In this document: positions 8,717 through 17,980 of the stretch, piece after piece
Layout of the letters: every line of letters starts with the position of its first letter
How positions within the stretch are numbered: the first letter of the stretch is position 1
From: WVXP01 sp964348095
GTDB taxonomy: Bacteria > Desulfobacterota > BSN033 > WVXP01
Assembly: GCA_964348095.1 (NCBI GenBank)
Contig: CAYGBK010000116.1
Coordinates: 1 to 64,000 of the forward strand
Direction: 5' to 3'
Length of the DNA: 64,000 nucleotides
Position numbers and translations under genes: made by a program
The notes under the pieces: generated by a model
What the model saw: the letters and a program-made list of their open reading frames with translations, nothing else
Databases searched by the model: none
Told to the model about the DNA's origin: nothing

Positions 8717-8870
8717 AGGTCGGGTCGAAAAACAATCGTCTATCAAAAAGTGTTACGATTGTATTGAGTTGGTAGCAGAAAGGCAATAGAAAAATCGGTG
8801 CACTTTTTCCTATACCTTCACTTGCCAAGCCTTGTCGAAAATCTTAAGATATCTAGAAAGCGAAGAACTT

Positions 8871-10043
8871 ATGAAACTCAAAGCTCTCTTTCCTTTTGGG
8901 GTCGTTCTCCTCCTGCTGGCACCGAGCCATAGCCTATCCCTCGAACCGAGCGCCTTCCCCTCCCTCTCTTCGTCCGTCCGGTCTCATGGTCCCCTGGATT
9001 TCTGTGGGGAGAAGGTTCCAATTGAAATCCAGGAGGTTCGGGAGAGGTTGGAAAAAGAGCTTCTCCTCTCTCTTTGGGATCGACCCCAAGTGATTCTCTG
9101 GCTCAAGCGTTCCCGCCGTTATCTTCGACCTATCGAAAAGATGTTGCGCGATGATAACATGCCTGACGATCTCAAATACGTCGCAATCGCCGAAAGCGCC
9201 CTTCGACCTCATGCGGGCTCCAAGAAAGGAGCAATAGGGTTCTGGCAATTCATGGCGGACACAGGCAGAAAGCATGGCCTCGTGATCAACGAATACATCG
9301 ATGAAAGGCGAAATCTATTCGCTTCCACACGGGCCGCGATCCGATACTTCCGAAGCTTACATGAGTCGTTTGGATCCTGGACGCTTGCAGCCGCAGCATA
9401 CAATCTCGGGGAAGAGGGAATCACGGCAGAAATCCTGGAACAGCAAACGACTGACTATTACCGTCTTTACCTCCCCCTTGAAACGCAGCGCTTTGTTTTT
9501 CGAATTATTTCCGCAAAGCTGATTCTATCCGATCCAGAAAGATACGGGTTCAAGCTCTCGGAAGAAGACTACTACCCGGCTTTGGCGTTTGACCGGATCC
9601 AGGTGGACAGCCCCCAAGAAACGCCCATCCGGATTATTGCAGCAGCAGCAGAAACCCATTTCAAAGTGATTAAGGATTTGAACCCTGAAATTCGAGGTCA
9701 CTATCTCGCCAAAGGGAACCACGAAATCCTGATCCCCAAGGGCTCGTCTAAAGGCTTTCAACGCCGCTATGAGGAACGATTGAATCAGTGGCTCGCTTCT
9801 CATAATGAGCGAATCTATGTGGTCAAGAAGGGAGATAATCTCTCTTCCATTGCAGATCAATTCGGCGTCCCCCTTGCTGCGCTCATCATTTGGAACCGCC
9901 TTGACCTGAGAGCCCCCATCCATCCGGGTGATCGGCTAGTCATTTACCGAGAAGACCTGATGCCCACGGCCGACACAGAAGAGGGCGAGGAGGAAACTGA
10001 AGGTTCCGGGGAGTCAGGAGTCGAAAGTCAAAATCCCGAATGA
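8871..10043 (+). CDS. membrane-bound lytic murein transglycosylase with LysM (MltD-like)
   Basis: A 390-residue envelope protein that cleaves peptidoglycan glycan strands. Residues 1-24 from the ATG at 8871 form a signal peptide (KLKALF, then a Val/Leu run ending near SHS). The SLT domain follows, with the catalytic glutamate in AIAESALRP (about E108), then GFWQFM and AAAYNLGEEG, which are typical of MltD. A LysM peptidoglycan-binding domain (YVVKKGDNLSSIADQFGV) sits near 320-365, and the tail is rich in Glu and Gly. A TTG at 8832 would extend the frame by 13 residues before the signal peptide, so 8871 is preferred. The gene is divergent from the epimerase operon and appears monocistronic. 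Confidence 0.88.
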   Translation: MKLKALFPFGVVLLLLAPSHSLSLEPSAFPSLSSSVRSHGPLDFCGEKVPIEIQEVRERLEKELLLSLWDRPQVILWLKRSRRYLRPIEKMLRDDNMPDDLKYVAIAESALRPHAGSKKGAIGFWQFMADTGRKHGLVINEYIDERRNLFASTRAAIRYFRSLHESFGSWTLAAAAYNLGEEGITAEILEQQTTDYYRLYLPLETQRFVFRIISAKLILSDPERYGFKLSEEDYYPALAFDRIQVDSPQETPIRIIAAAAETHFKVIKDLNPEIRGHYLAKGNHEILIPKGSSKGFQRRYEERLNQWLASHNERIYVVKKGDNLSSIADQFGVPLAALIIWNRLDLRAPIHPGDRLVIYREDLMPTADTEEGEEETEGSGESGVESQNPE

Positions 10044-10213
10044 CCATGGCCCGGACCAGAAATCCTCCAAAGCTATCGAGCTTCCCTGAAAACCCGCCTG
10101 AGGGCATCGCCTCTCGGTCCATTCGCTCTCCCTTCTCAGCAAGAAAATCGTTCTATGACGACTCTCGGCCTGGGTTTCCAATCGACCCGTCGAGATACTG
10201 GTTGATAATTTGA

Positions 10214-10248
10214 ATTCTGACTTCCCTCTTCTGACTTTCGGATTCCGC
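10214..10248. repeat. TTCTGACT-rich short intergenic repeat
   Basis: The motif TTCTGACT occurs here twice in 20 bases, and a similar run occurs at 14970-15005. Both copies lie directly downstream of minus-strand gene ends. It looks like a small simple intergenic repeat; no function is visible. Confidence 0.4.
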
Positions 10249-10258
10249 TTTTCAGTTT

Positions 10259-11356
10259 TCACTTCGGTGGGAGGATACAGAAACTCTGGGGCCTTAGATG
10301 GATGTCAACGACATCCCCCTCCTTGACCTTCACGCTTTTTGTGAGCTTGTAGCTGAACGTGGCGTCAACATGGAGGCTCCGGTCCTCAAGAAAAATCAGA
10401 CGAACCATTTCTCGGCTCCCAAGGTTAGAGAGTGAATCAACGGTGACCCGAAAGAGATTCAGGCGAAAAGACGGTCTCAAAGGTTTGTCTGGAGCGATAA
10501 TCAGGATCTCCTCAGGCCGGATTCCCAGCTTAAGGGGTTGCCCGACTTCGACCGATATGGACGACTCCACATCGAAAACAATCGACCCGGCCCTGCATTT
10601 CAAAGACCTTCTCTTCTGGTCTACGTCAATGACCTCCGAATCGAAGATATTCTGCATGAGAAGGAAATTGGCAACCTTTTCGTTAGCCGGCGTGTTATAG
10701 CACTCATCGGGTGTACCCCGCTGTTCGATGTGTCCTTTGATCATGATGGCCATGTGTTGCGCCATGAGAAAAGCCTCTTCCTGATCATGGGTCACGTGAA
10801 ACACAGTAAGGTTTACTGCCTTCTGAAGTCGTTTGAGCTGGAATTGGACGCGACGTTTGATGTAGGCGTCTAGGGCGGAGAAGGGTTCATCGAGGAAAAG
10901 AACCTTCGGTTTTGTAATGAGGGCCCTGGCAAAAGCAACACGCTGTTTTTCTCCGCCGCTCAAGGTCGAGATGTCTGGTCTTTCCATAATGTGGTCCAGA
11001 TCCAAGTGGTCCGTAAGATACTCCAACCGTTTCTCCACCGTCTCCCCGTCTATCTTGCGCACTTTAGCACCAAAGAGGATATTGTCTCGCGGGCTGAGAT
11101 GTGGAAATAGACTCAGATCCTGAGGGACGTAGGCGATGTGACGATCTTCCGGGGGAAGGTGCGTTATATTCTTTCCATCCAAAATAATCTCGCCTTTATC
11201 TGGGTGTCTGATTCCAAGGATTGTTTCTAGGAGCAGGGACTTCCCAGCTCCGGTGGGGCCGAGAAGAAGAAAAAACTCCCCACTCTTGATCTCCAAATCG
11301 ATATCTTTCAGCGTGAATTTGCCGAAACGAACAGAAAGATCTTGAACCGAAATCAT
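10259..11356 (-). CDS. molybdate/tungstate-type ABC transporter ATP-binding protein
   Basis: A 365-residue ATPase that powers import. It has Walker A GPTGAGKS near 33, Q-loop VPQDLSLFPHLSP, signature LSGGEKQR near 134, Walker B VLFLDEP near 153 and the H-loop HVTHD. A C-terminal TOBE-like region (about 235-365) includes GQPLKLGIRPEE, as in ModC/WtpC/CysA-type subunits. It is the last gene of a padR-binding protein-permease-ATPase run; about 100 bases separate it from the permease. Molybdate or tungstate is the likeliest cargo given the ModA-like protein, and fits the two molybdopterin enzymes in the window. Sulfate is less likely. Confidence 0.85.
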   Translation of the reverse strand: MISVQDLSVRFGKFTLKDIDLEIKSGEFFLLLGPTGAGKSLLLETILGIRHPDKGEIILDGKNITHLPPEDRHIAYVPQDLSLFPHLSPRDNILFGAKVRKIDGETVEKRLEYLTDHLDLDHIMERPDISTLSGGEKQRVAFARALITKPKVLFLDEPFSALDAYIKRRVQFQLKRLQKAVNLTVFHVTHDQEEAFLMAQHMAIMIKGHIEQRGTPDECYNTPANEKVANFLLMQNIFDSEVIDVDQKRRSLKCRAGSIVFDVESSISVEVGQPLKLGIRPEEILIIAPDKPLRPSFRLNLFRVTVDSLSNLGSREMVRLIFLEDRSLHVDATFSYKLTKSVKVKEGDVVDIHLRPQSFCILPPK

Positions 11357-11459
11357 GAATCTCTCCCTCTGACTACCTGATGCTCAGCAGTCTCTCCTTC
11401 ACGCCTTGTGCTCAATTCAGGGTCCGCCTCAAGACTCAATCCCTTCGAATGGAGACATG

Positions 11460-12257
11460 CTATTTCTTTCGGGCGAGCATGCGAAAAGTTATCAGGACAA
11501 TTACCGCCAGTATGACTATCACTATCATCAAGGCCACAGCCTTTTCGATTCTCACGGAAGCAAGATTGAGGTAAATGCTTACAGGGATCGTCTCTGTCTT
11601 CCCCCGTACGGCCCCAGCGATCGTCACGCTGGCGCCAAAATCTCCAACCGCCCGTGCCCAAGAAAGAATGAAAGCCGCTATGAGAGCGCCTCGTGCCATC
11701 GGCAGGGTCACACCTGAAAAGGCCTGCCACTGACTGCAACCGAGAAACCTTGCGACCTGCTCGAGGCGAACATCAACCGATTCGAAACTCGTTTTCAGGA
11801 CTCTAACAGATAGGGCAAAAGCGAGAAAAAACTGAGCCAGAATGATTCCCGGAACCTCGAAAACAAACTGAACCATATTCGTCTCAATCCATCTTCCTGG
11901 CACTGTTCGGAAAAAAAGAAGCAGCGCAGTCCCGAGGGCAACGGGTGACAGGATTATAGGGATATCGAGGATCCCATCGATGATGTTTTTCGCCCATGTG
12001 TCGTATCGGGCCAGAAAATAAGCCGACGGAATAGCCAGAAGCAGACCTATGATCGCCGCAACAGAGGCGGTAAAAAGACTAAGAATGATTGCGGACTGGA
12101 CATCTTTTTCAAGGAGAGCCTGCAACGGTTTTATCGGACTCGTATACAAGAACTGGGATGCCACGATCACCAACACCATCGTGACGGCAAATCCTGTGGC
12201 ACCGAAGAGAATGAAAGGAAACCAGCTTTTTATTTCCAGCTTTCGGGCAGATTCCAT
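11460..12257 (-). CDS. molybdate/tungstate-type ABC transporter permease
   Basis: A membrane permease of about 265 residues with an N-terminal hydrophobic segment near 12-35 and several further helices. The cytoplasmic EAA-type loop that contacts the ATPase is seen in FLGCSQWQAFSGVTLPMARGAL near 185. The GDFGASVTIAG segment near 215 is typical of ModB/WtpB/CysT permeases. The frame can be opened further upstream to 12326, but GGAGG lies 3-4 bases before the ATG at 12257 and that start begins the recognisable protein. It overlaps the end of the binding-protein gene by 28 bases, implying translational coupling. Confidence 0.85.
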   Translation of the reverse strand: MESARKLEIKSWFPFILFGATGFAVTMVLVIVASQFLYTSPIKPLQALLEKDVQSAIILSLFTASVAAIIGLLLAIPSAYFLARYDTWAKNIIDGILDIPIILSPVALGTALLLFFRTVPGRWIETNMVQFVFEVPGIILAQFFLAFALSVRVLKTSFESVDVRLEQVARFLGCSQWQAFSGVTLPMARGALIAAFILSWARAVGDFGASVTIAGAVRGKTETIPVSIYLNLASVRIEKAVALMIVIVILAVIVLITFRMLARKK

Positions 12258-13096
12258 GTTCCTCCAACTAGCGCTCCAGGAAGGGCAAAACGTCGCGCTT
12301 CCTCTAAGGTGACGAGGTAGTTCCACCTTCTATAAATGGCTCTACCCTCATCGCTTATCAAGAAGTCAATGAATAACTGAGCCGTCTCTCTCTTCTTGGA
12401 GAGGGAACTGACGGCAATCGGTATGTATGCAATCCGGGGAACCTGTTCAGGCCGAAGAGGAATCGTCTCGATCTTGTCAGGATTCCAGTAGGTAAACACG
12501 CGCAGCCCAAGGATTGCATCCACCACATTCAAAGAAATCAATTGGACTGTCTTCGCGATAGAAGGGGTATGGACCTTGATGTTTTTTCTTACCCTGTCGG
12601 ACAACCCGCTCTCCTCAAGAATCTCGGCCCACAACAGACCGGTCGACACCGTGTCGGGTCTCGCAAGGCCGATCTTAAGTCCAGATCTGGTTAGATCCTG
12701 GAGAGAATGGATCTCCTTTGGATTCCCCGCGGGGACGTTGATGGCTGGAATGAGATAAACGACAATTTTTTCCGTCCCTTCAAGCACGAGTTTTTCTCTT
12801 TTCGCAAGGTCCATGAAATCCGAAGAACCCGGAAAATAGAGATCTCCCCGTCCTGAAATCCTCATTTCAGAGAGCATTTTCCCAGACCCCCCAAAGTGAA
12901 GGTGGCTTCTTATCCCTGTGAGCTCCTCGAAGCGACTGGCAACCTCTTCGGTAGCAGGCTGCGATGCAGAACCAACAAAGACCTCGAGAGTCTCTGTGAC
13001 CGCTGGAAACGCTTCACCGGGAAATGCAGTCCACAGGGAAAACCAACACAAACCAGGCAATAGAACAGCCAAAGCAAAAAGCTTTCGAATCAACAT
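12230..13096 (-). CDS. ModA-like substrate-binding protein of ABC importer
   Basis: A 288-residue exported binding protein. Residues 1-30 form a signal peptide. The mature part carries VFVGSASQPATEEVASRFEE near 40, HFGGSGKMLSEM near 67 and RGDLYFPGSSDFM near 82, the pattern of ModA-type molybdate/tungstate binding proteins (a Ser of the GGSGK loop usually contacts the oxyanion). LARPDTVSTG near 150 fits the second anion loop. It lies 20 bases after the PadR gene and overlaps the permease gene, so the four genes likely form one transcript. Cargo specificity (Mo versus W) cannot be read from sequence alone. Confidence 0.83.
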   Translation of the reverse strand: MLIRKLFALAVLLPGLCWFSLWTAFPGEAFPAVTETLEVFVGSASQPATEEVASRFEELTGIRSHLHFGGSGKMLSEMRISGRGDLYFPGSSDFMDLAKREKLVLEGTEKIVVYLIPAINVPAGNPKEIHSLQDLTRSGLKIGLARPDTVSTGLLWAEILEESGLSDRVRKNIKVHTPSIAKTVQLISLNVVDAILGLRVFTYWNPDKIETIPLRPEQVPRIAYIPIAVSSLSKKRETAQLFIDFLISDEGRAIYRRWNYLVTLEEARRFALPGALVGGTWNLPESWK

Positions 13097-13116
13097 GATA
13101 AAACCTGCTGGTATTC

Positions 13117-13644
13117 TTAGGTCTTAGCTGACGGAGATTTCAGGAACTCGACACAGTCTTCGAGCCAGGACAATATGGATTTTATCTGACAACTCTTGAA
13201 ATCGTAAAGGAGCCGCAAGAAATCGGATCTTTTTGGGGTTGAGAGTTCACTGGAATCCAAGATTTTGCGACAGACAACCTTCTGTCTCTCAATTAGCCTC
13301 ACTCCTCCCGATAGGCGGAGATCTCTCAGAAAATAGAGCTTCGCAATAAATTCCACCCTCAGGTCTCTGATATTGTCGACCGGCTTTGCGATCCAGTCCT
13401 TGAACAAGCTCTCCCCCTTCTGAGTGATATTGAAAACCCTTCGGGCCGGCCTGTTTCCGTTAGCCTCGATGGTTGACGACACATACCCGTGCGCCTCAAG
13501 CTTTTTCAGCATGTTATACATATTGCTCATTCCGACATACCACACGCCCTTGAGAGCCGTAGAAAGGAATTTATGGATATCATAGCCGTGCATTGGCCTT
13601 TTCATCAAGGCTCCCAAGATCGCACATTCAAAAGGAAGCTTCAT
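13117..13644 (-). CDS. PadR family transcriptional regulator
   Basis: A 175-residue regulator. The N-terminal winged helix shows AILGALMKRPMHGYDI, the SNMYNMLKKLEAHGYV recognition region and the RRVFNITQKGE wing, all typical of PadR. The C-terminal half (about 90-175) is helical and suits dimerisation. It is the first gene before the molybdate-type transporter genes, so it may control uptake in response to an unknown ligand. GAGGGA lies 5 bases before the ATG. A near-perfect palindrome at 13679-13697, just upstream of the start, is a candidate autoregulatory operator. Control of a Mo/W importer by PadR rather than ModE would be unusual. Confidence 0.85.
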   Translation of the reverse strand: MKLPFECAILGALMKRPMHGYDIHKFLSTALKGVWYVGMSNMYNMLKKLEAHGYVSSTIEANGNRPARRVFNITQKGESLFKDWIAKPVDNIRDLRVEFIAKLYFLRDLRLSGGVRLIERQKVVCRKILDSSELSTPKRSDFLRLLYDFKSCQIKSILSWLEDCVEFLKSPSAKT

Positions 13645-13678
13645 CGAATCCCTCGATCAACGATTACTTGGTAATTGA

Positions 13679-13697
13679 ATACTCACTTCGTGAATAT
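13679..13697. promoter_or_regulatory. candidate PadR operator palindrome
   Basis: ATACTCAC-TTC-GTGAATAT is an inverted repeat with 7 of 8 arm positions matching around a 3-base centre. It sits 35 bases before the padR start, between the divergent padR operon and the PIN gene, where an autoregulatory site is expected. Assignment to PadR rests on position only. Confidence 0.5.
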
Positions 13698-13781
13698 AAG
13701 TCAAGGACAGAATCTTAAATTGGGCTATCTCCCGCCACCAACCGCCTTGTTTCCCTTCCATAAAAGGGATAATATGCATCT

Positions 13782-14303
13782 ATGGCAGGCATTCAATTCC
13801 AGCCTGAGTCTCTCGTCGCGGATACCTCTTCACTCATCTACCTTGCAAAGTCATCCATAATCCGACCCTTTCTCCAGACCTTTCATGTGATAATTCCTCC
13901 TTTGGTCTTTCAGGAGTGCGTTCAAAGGGGGTATGCTGGTTCTGATGAGATCAACGGCCTGAGAGAACAGGGACAGCTCCTCGTCCAATCTGTGAGAGAG
14001 GATCCACGCCTTCCCTTGAAACGCCCACGGGGTGGTGAAAGAGAAGTCATCGCCCTTTTTTACCAACTCGGTCCGGATGGTGTTCTGATTGATGATAGAG
14101 ACGGTGTGAATGTTTGCAGAAGCCTCAGCATTCCATTTGTTAGTGCTCTCTTGGTTCCTTCTCTCCTCATTACGAAGAAGGTTTTATCGCCGAGAGAAGC
14201 AAGAAGGGCACTGGAGAAAATTATCAACGTCGGTCGTTATTCTCAGCGAGTCGTCCTTTTTGCACGCGACGTATTCGGGGAGGCATGCAGCTTGCAGAAT
14301 TGA
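13782..14303 (+). CDS. PIN-domain protein without visible antitoxin
   Basis: A 173-residue protein with the PIN nuclease pattern: D14 in VADTSSL, a conserved acidic pair in GGEREV (E86/E88) and LIDDRDG (D104, D105, D107). PIN domains are metal-dependent ribonucleases, many of them VapC-like toxins. No small antitoxin gene is visible upstream, where the divergent padR promoter lies, or downstream, where a thioredoxin gene starts 66 bases later. The DUF3368-like PIN subgroup often lacks a classical partner. No strong ribosome site precedes the ATG. Confidence 0.7.
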   Translation: MAGIQFQPESLVADTSSLIYLAKSSIIRPFLQTFHVIIPPLVFQECVQRGYAGSDEINGLREQGQLLVQSVREDPRLPLKRPRGGEREVIALFYQLGPDGVLIDDRDGVNVCRSLSIPFVSALLVPSLLITKKVLSPREARRALEKIINVGRYSQRVVLFARDVFGEACSLQN

Positions 14304-14369
14304 AAGCGGGGACAGATAAAAGTGTGTCCCTGCGAGTCCGAAACGCTGAAGAACCCGAGAGTCCTTTCG

Positions 14370-14939
14370 ATGAGCGGTTTGAATCGACGGTGTTTGTTTT
14401 TTTCCCTCACTTTTATTGCAATCCTAGGTACTGGTTCAGCCTGTCAGGGAGAAACGCTCTCCAACCTCTTCGAAGAGGCCCACATCCTCTTTTTTGAGAG
14501 ACCGAAGCAAACCCATGACGTCGCCCTTCCAGACATAAATGGCCGTCCCTTTCGACTGAGAGATCTTCACGGGAAGATTGTCTTTCTAAATATCTGGGCA
14601 ACGTGGTGTGCACCCTGCCGAGAGGAGATGCCATCTATCGAAAAGCTTCACCAGCATTTCAAAGGCCAGGATCTCGTCGTAATAGCGGTTTCGGTGGATA
14701 TGGCCGATATTAGGATTGTCAAAAACTTTATCGAAAGACACAACTATACGTTTACTGTTCTTCATGACCCTCGTGGTGACACGATGGAGTGGTTCCATGT
14801 ACGGCTTATCCCTGTGACCTACCTTATTAACAGATCAGGGAAAATCATCGGAAAGGCAGTCGGCCTCAGAGACTGGGGGCAAGACAGTATGGTACGACTC
14901 TTCGATCAACTTCTAAAGAGCCTTGACGACGAGCCATGA
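14370..14939 (+). CDS. TlpA-like periplasmic thioredoxin
   Basis: A 189-residue exported thiol-disulfide protein. The N-terminus from the ATG at 14370 has positive residues, a hydrophobic stretch (FFSLTFIAILGTGSA) and a Cys that might be lipidated, though the lipobox is not canonical. The thioredoxin domain contains the redox motif WCAPC in FLNIWATWCAPCREEMP and the cis-proline region RLIPVTYLI, which fits the TlpA/ResA group that reduces periplasmic cysteines. An in-frame extension to 14322 is possible but starts before the signal peptide. The partner protein is unknown. Confidence 0.83.
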   Translation: MSGLNRRCLFFSLTFIAILGTGSACQGETLSNLFEEAHILFFERPKQTHDVALPDINGRPFRLRDLHGKIVFLNIWATWCAPCREEMPSIEKLHQHFKGQDLVVIAVSVDMADIRIVKNFIERHNYTFTVLHDPRGDTMEWFHVRLIPVTYLINRSGKIIGKAVGLRDWGQDSMVRLFDQLLKSLDDEP

Positions 14940-14969
14940 TCCTCATCCCGTCATCAGCCGATCCCGCTG

Positions 14970-15005
14970 TTCTGACTCTCTAATTCTGACTCCTCATTTC
15001 TGAAC
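14970..15005. repeat. TTCTGACT-rich short intergenic repeat, second copy
   Basis: TTCTGACTCTCTAATTCTGACT-type sequence resembling 10214-10248. It overlaps the last bases of the dapL gene on the minus strand. Only simple similarity is visible. Confidence 0.35.
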
Positions 15006-16187
15006 AGGGCGAAATTTCATTTCCTTGAGCCGGCGGGCCGCCTCCTGGAGCCGATCTTCATTGACGGTCAGTGACATACGGACGTATCCCTCTCCCGACT
15101 CACCGAATCCATTTCCCGGCGTGGCAACGATTCCGGCCTCTGTCAGCAGCAGCGTCGTGAATTGGGTGGACGTATACCCTGTGGGGACGTCGATCCAGAG
15201 GTAGAACGTTGCCATAGGCTTTTCTAATCTTAGACCGGCATTCCGCAAAGCCTCCACCAGTAAGTCACGGCGTCTCTGATAAACAGGAAGAATCTTCCCG
15301 AGTTCCTCTTCACAATGATCGAGCGCCTCGACTCCGGCTCGCTGAATGGCCTCAAAAACCCCAGAATCCACATTGGTCTTGATCTTTCCAAGCCCCTCTA
15401 TCACTTCTCCATTCCCCACGACAAATCCGAGGCGCCATCCCGTCATGTTGCAGGTTTTGGAGAGAGAATGGAACTCAACTCCCACCGCCTTCGCCCCCGG
15501 AACCTGCAGAAAGCTCAGTGGTCTGTACCCCTCATAGGCGATCTCCGTGTACGCCCCGTCGTGGCATACAACGATCTCGTGCTTCGAGGCAAATTCGACG
15601 ACCTTTCCAAAAAACCTTTCATCAGCCACAGCACCTGTTGGATTGTTCGGATAATTGATGAAAAGAAGTTTGGCTTTTTGACAAATATCAGGGGGAATCC
15701 TCGAAAGATCTGGAAAGAACCTGTTCTCCCTTAGGAGGGGGAGGAAATAGGGAACGCCGCCTGCAAAGAGCGTAGCGACTCGATAGACGGGATACCCGGG
15801 ATCGGGTGCGAGCACCACATCACCAGGATCCACAAAAGCAAGAGGAACATGGGCGATTCCTTCCTTGGAACCGATAAGTGTCAACACCTCCTTCGATGGA
15901 TCCAGATCCACCCCAAAACGCCGATTATACCACCGGGCCACCGCTTGCCTGAATTCTAACATTCCCTGATACGAGGGGTAGCGATGGGTGGACGGGTCGC
16001 CGATCGACCTTCTCATCGCCTCGACAATTCGAGCCGGCGTTGGAAGATCGGGGTCTCCGATACCGAGATCGACCACGTCCATCCCCCTTTTTTTCATCTC
16101 CGCCTTTTTTCGATCAATCTCGGCAAAGAGATACGGTGGAAGCTCCTCGATCCGCTTAGCCTTAGCTATTTTGAAACTCTCTTTCAC
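14994..16187 (-). CDS. dapL: LL-diaminopimelate aminotransferase
   Basis: A class I/II PLP aminotransferase of about 397 residues that converts tetrahydrodipicolinate directly to LL-diaminopimelate for lysine and peptidoglycan. Motifs are RIEELPPYLFAEID at the front, VVDLGIGDPDLPTP near 40, THRYPSYQGM near 70, LIGSKEGIAH near 100, INYPNNPTGA near 180, and the Schiff-base lysine in HSLSKTCNMTGWRLGF near 245. This closely follows the DapL pattern of anaerobic bacteria. AGAGGG lies a few bases before the GTG at 16187, preferred over an in-frame start at 16226. The dapA gene at 29341 would supply the upstream step; dapD/E are not in the window. Confidence 0.88.
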   Translation of the reverse strand: MKESFKIAKAKRIEELPPYLFAEIDRKKAEMKKRGMDVVDLGIGDPDLPTPARIVEAMRRSIGDPSTHRYPSYQGMLEFRQAVARWYNRRFGVDLDPSKEVLTLIGSKEGIAHVPLAFVDPGDVVLAPDPGYPVYRVATLFAGGVPYFLPLLRENRFFPDLSRIPPDICQKAKLLFINYPNNPTGAVADERFFGKVVEFASKHEIVVCHDGAYTEIAYEGYRPLSFLQVPGAKAVGVEFHSLSKTCNMTGWRLGFVVGNGEVIEGLGKIKTNVDSGVFEAIQRAGVEALDHCEEELGKILPVYQRRRDLLVEALRNAGLRLEKPMATFYLWIDVPTGYTSTQFTTLLLTEAGIVATPGNGFGESGEGYVRMSLTVNEDRLQEAARRLKEMKFRPVQK

Positions 16188-16226
16188 GGTATCCCTCTTT
16201 GACCATTGGCTTGTTGGAAGATGCAA

Positions 16227-16731
16227 GTATACCAGAAAATCAGATCAAGGCAACCGGCAGAACCCCAGGATTCCCGAGAAAATCGAGGACCAATGGGTCG
16301 CGACCCGAGGAGACACAAACAATTGATGAAAATGACAAATGACAAAACTCAAAGGTCACATGTCAAAGCCCAACTAAGAAACAGGGAACAACAATTATCT
16401 CTGTGGGTTGATGGAATGTCGATCGCCCTAGATATGTAACTATCTAATCTTCGTAAGATATAGATATTCACCGCCTAGACTGTGGGATTTGATTTGGCAT
16501 GTGGATTTTGACATCTAGGGTCCCCTCGTTGGCGCTTTAGGGGGATTGAGCCGACACCCTACTCCGAAAAGGCTAAGACTCAGAAAATTCAATATATTCT
16601 GTTGACAAAAGAAAAAGGTTTAAGTTAAAAAGAAACAGGATTCGTGCAAACTCGCAATGAGATCATAGGAAAGGGGGTGATCGGAGGATCAGCTATAAGG
16701 AACAACTGTAACGAAAGAAGGGAGGGTTATT
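16227..16731. other. intergenic region between dapL and livK-like gene
   Basis: About 500 bases without a supported gene. Around 16325-16375 there is a low-complexity run with repeated ATGACAAA/AAAGCTCA-like words. A candidate promoter for the binding-protein gene lies at 16602-16630. The rest shows nothing recognisable. Confidence 0.5.
16602..16630 (+). promoter_or_regulatory. candidate sigma-70 promoter for livK-like gene
   Basis: A perfect TTGACA at 16602-16607 is followed after 17 bases by the weak -10 TTAAAA at 16625-16630, about 100 bases before the ATG at 16732. The -35 is strong and the -10 poor. Confidence 0.4.
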
Positions 16732-17955
16732 ATGAAAAGGATTTTTTCGTTGATGATTGTAGGTGTTTTTGCTTTTGCTCTGGCCTCGGGGGCCTTTGCG
16801 GAGGAGTTGCGCGTAGGGACGCTTCTTTCACAGACCGGACCATTGAAGGAGTTTGGTCCGAATCTGAAAAATGGGACGGAGCTTGCAGCGAAACAATTGA
16901 GGGCGGCCGGGCTTGACATCAAGTTGTTCCATGAAGACAGCGAAACCTCTGCCATTCCAGCCACCAATGCAGCCAAAAAACTCATCGAAGTGGACAGAGT
17001 CGTTGCCATCGTCGGTGCCCTCGCTAGCGGTGTCACCGTACCAGTGGCCGAGTCGGTAACGATCCCGAGCGGGGTCATTCAAATATCGCCTGCTTCCACA
17101 TCGCCACTGATCACGGTTCTGCCGACCGACCAAGGTAAGGATTTTCTCTTCCGGACCTGTCCATCAGATGCCCTTCAGGGAGTGATCGCGGGGAAGCTGG
17201 CTGCAAGCTTTAGCAATAAAGCCTCAGTTCTTTATGTTAATAATCCCTACGGCCAGGGCCTTGCGGAACAGTTCAAAAAATCCTATGAGAGACGGAAGGG
17301 CAGAGTCATTTCCATGGTACCCCATGACGAAAAGGCTGCCGAGTCCTATACGGCCGAATTGAGAAAGCTCCTCAAGGGGAATCCCGATATTGTCGCTGCC
17401 TTCAGTTACCCGGCACATGCCCAGGTCTACATCAAGGAAGCCATCGAATTCTTCAAGTTCAGGAACTTCCTTTACTGTGATGGGACCAAATCCGAAGATC
17501 TCATCAAAGTGCTCGGAGCCAAAAACGTTGAAGGACGATGGGGAACCGCTCCTGGTGCGGCTCTGACGACCTCCAATATTGTCTTCAGCGCTGACTATCG
17601 GGAAGAATTCGGGAGACTGCCGCCTCTGCCGTTTATCACCAATGCCTATGACGCCACGGCAGTGATTGGTCTTGCCGCCTATGCAGCCAAGGCAAAGGGC
17701 CAGGCCATGACCGCTACGAATGTGAGGAACATGCTCCGTGTTGTCGCCAACCCGCCGGGGGAGGTCATCATCCCCGGAGACTTCCAAAAGGCCTTTGAGC
17801 TCCTCGACCAGGGGAAGCAGATCAACTATGAGGGGGCGGCCGGATCGGTTGACTTCGACGAAAACGGTGATGTTATCACGCCGATTGAGGTCTGGAGATA
17901 CCAGAATGGGAAAATAGTCAGCGTTCGTATTGAACTTGACATTCCGCCCATATAA
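16732..17955 (+). CDS. branched-chain amino acid-type ABC transporter substrate-binding protein
   Basis: A 407-residue periplasmic binding protein of the LivK/type I family. A signal peptide covers residues 1-23 (FALASGAFA). The mature chain begins EELRVGTLLSQTGPL, with VAIVGALASGVTVPVAE near 85 and SPASTSPLITVLPTDQGKDFLFRTCPSD near 120, the standard amino-acid-binding fold. GGGAGG sits 6-7 bases before the ATG. It is encoded alone on the plus strand, convergent with the minus-strand permease/ATPase operon, and expected to serve it. The cargo may be an amino acid, urea, amide or aromatic acid, since this family is broad. Confidence 0.85.
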   Translation: MKRIFSLMIVGVFAFALASGAFAEELRVGTLLSQTGPLKEFGPNLKNGTELAAKQLRAAGLDIKLFHEDSETSAIPATNAAKKLIEVDRVVAIVGALASGVTVPVAESVTIPSGVIQISPASTSPLITVLPTDQGKDFLFRTCPSDALQGVIAGKLAASFSNKASVLYVNNPYGQGLAEQFKKSYERRKGRVISMVPHDEKAAESYTAELRKLLKGNPDIVAAFSYPAHAQVYIKEAIEFFKFRNFLYCDGTKSEDLIKVLGAKNVEGRWGTAPGAALTTSNIVFSADYREEFGRLPPLPFITNAYDATAVIGLAAYAAKAKGQAMTATNVRNMLRVVANPPGEVIIPGDFQKAFELLDQGKQINYEGAAGSVDFDENGDVITPIEVWRYQNGKIVSVRIELDIPPI

Positions 17956-17980
17956 GGTGCCATCTCTCTCGGATCAAGGA

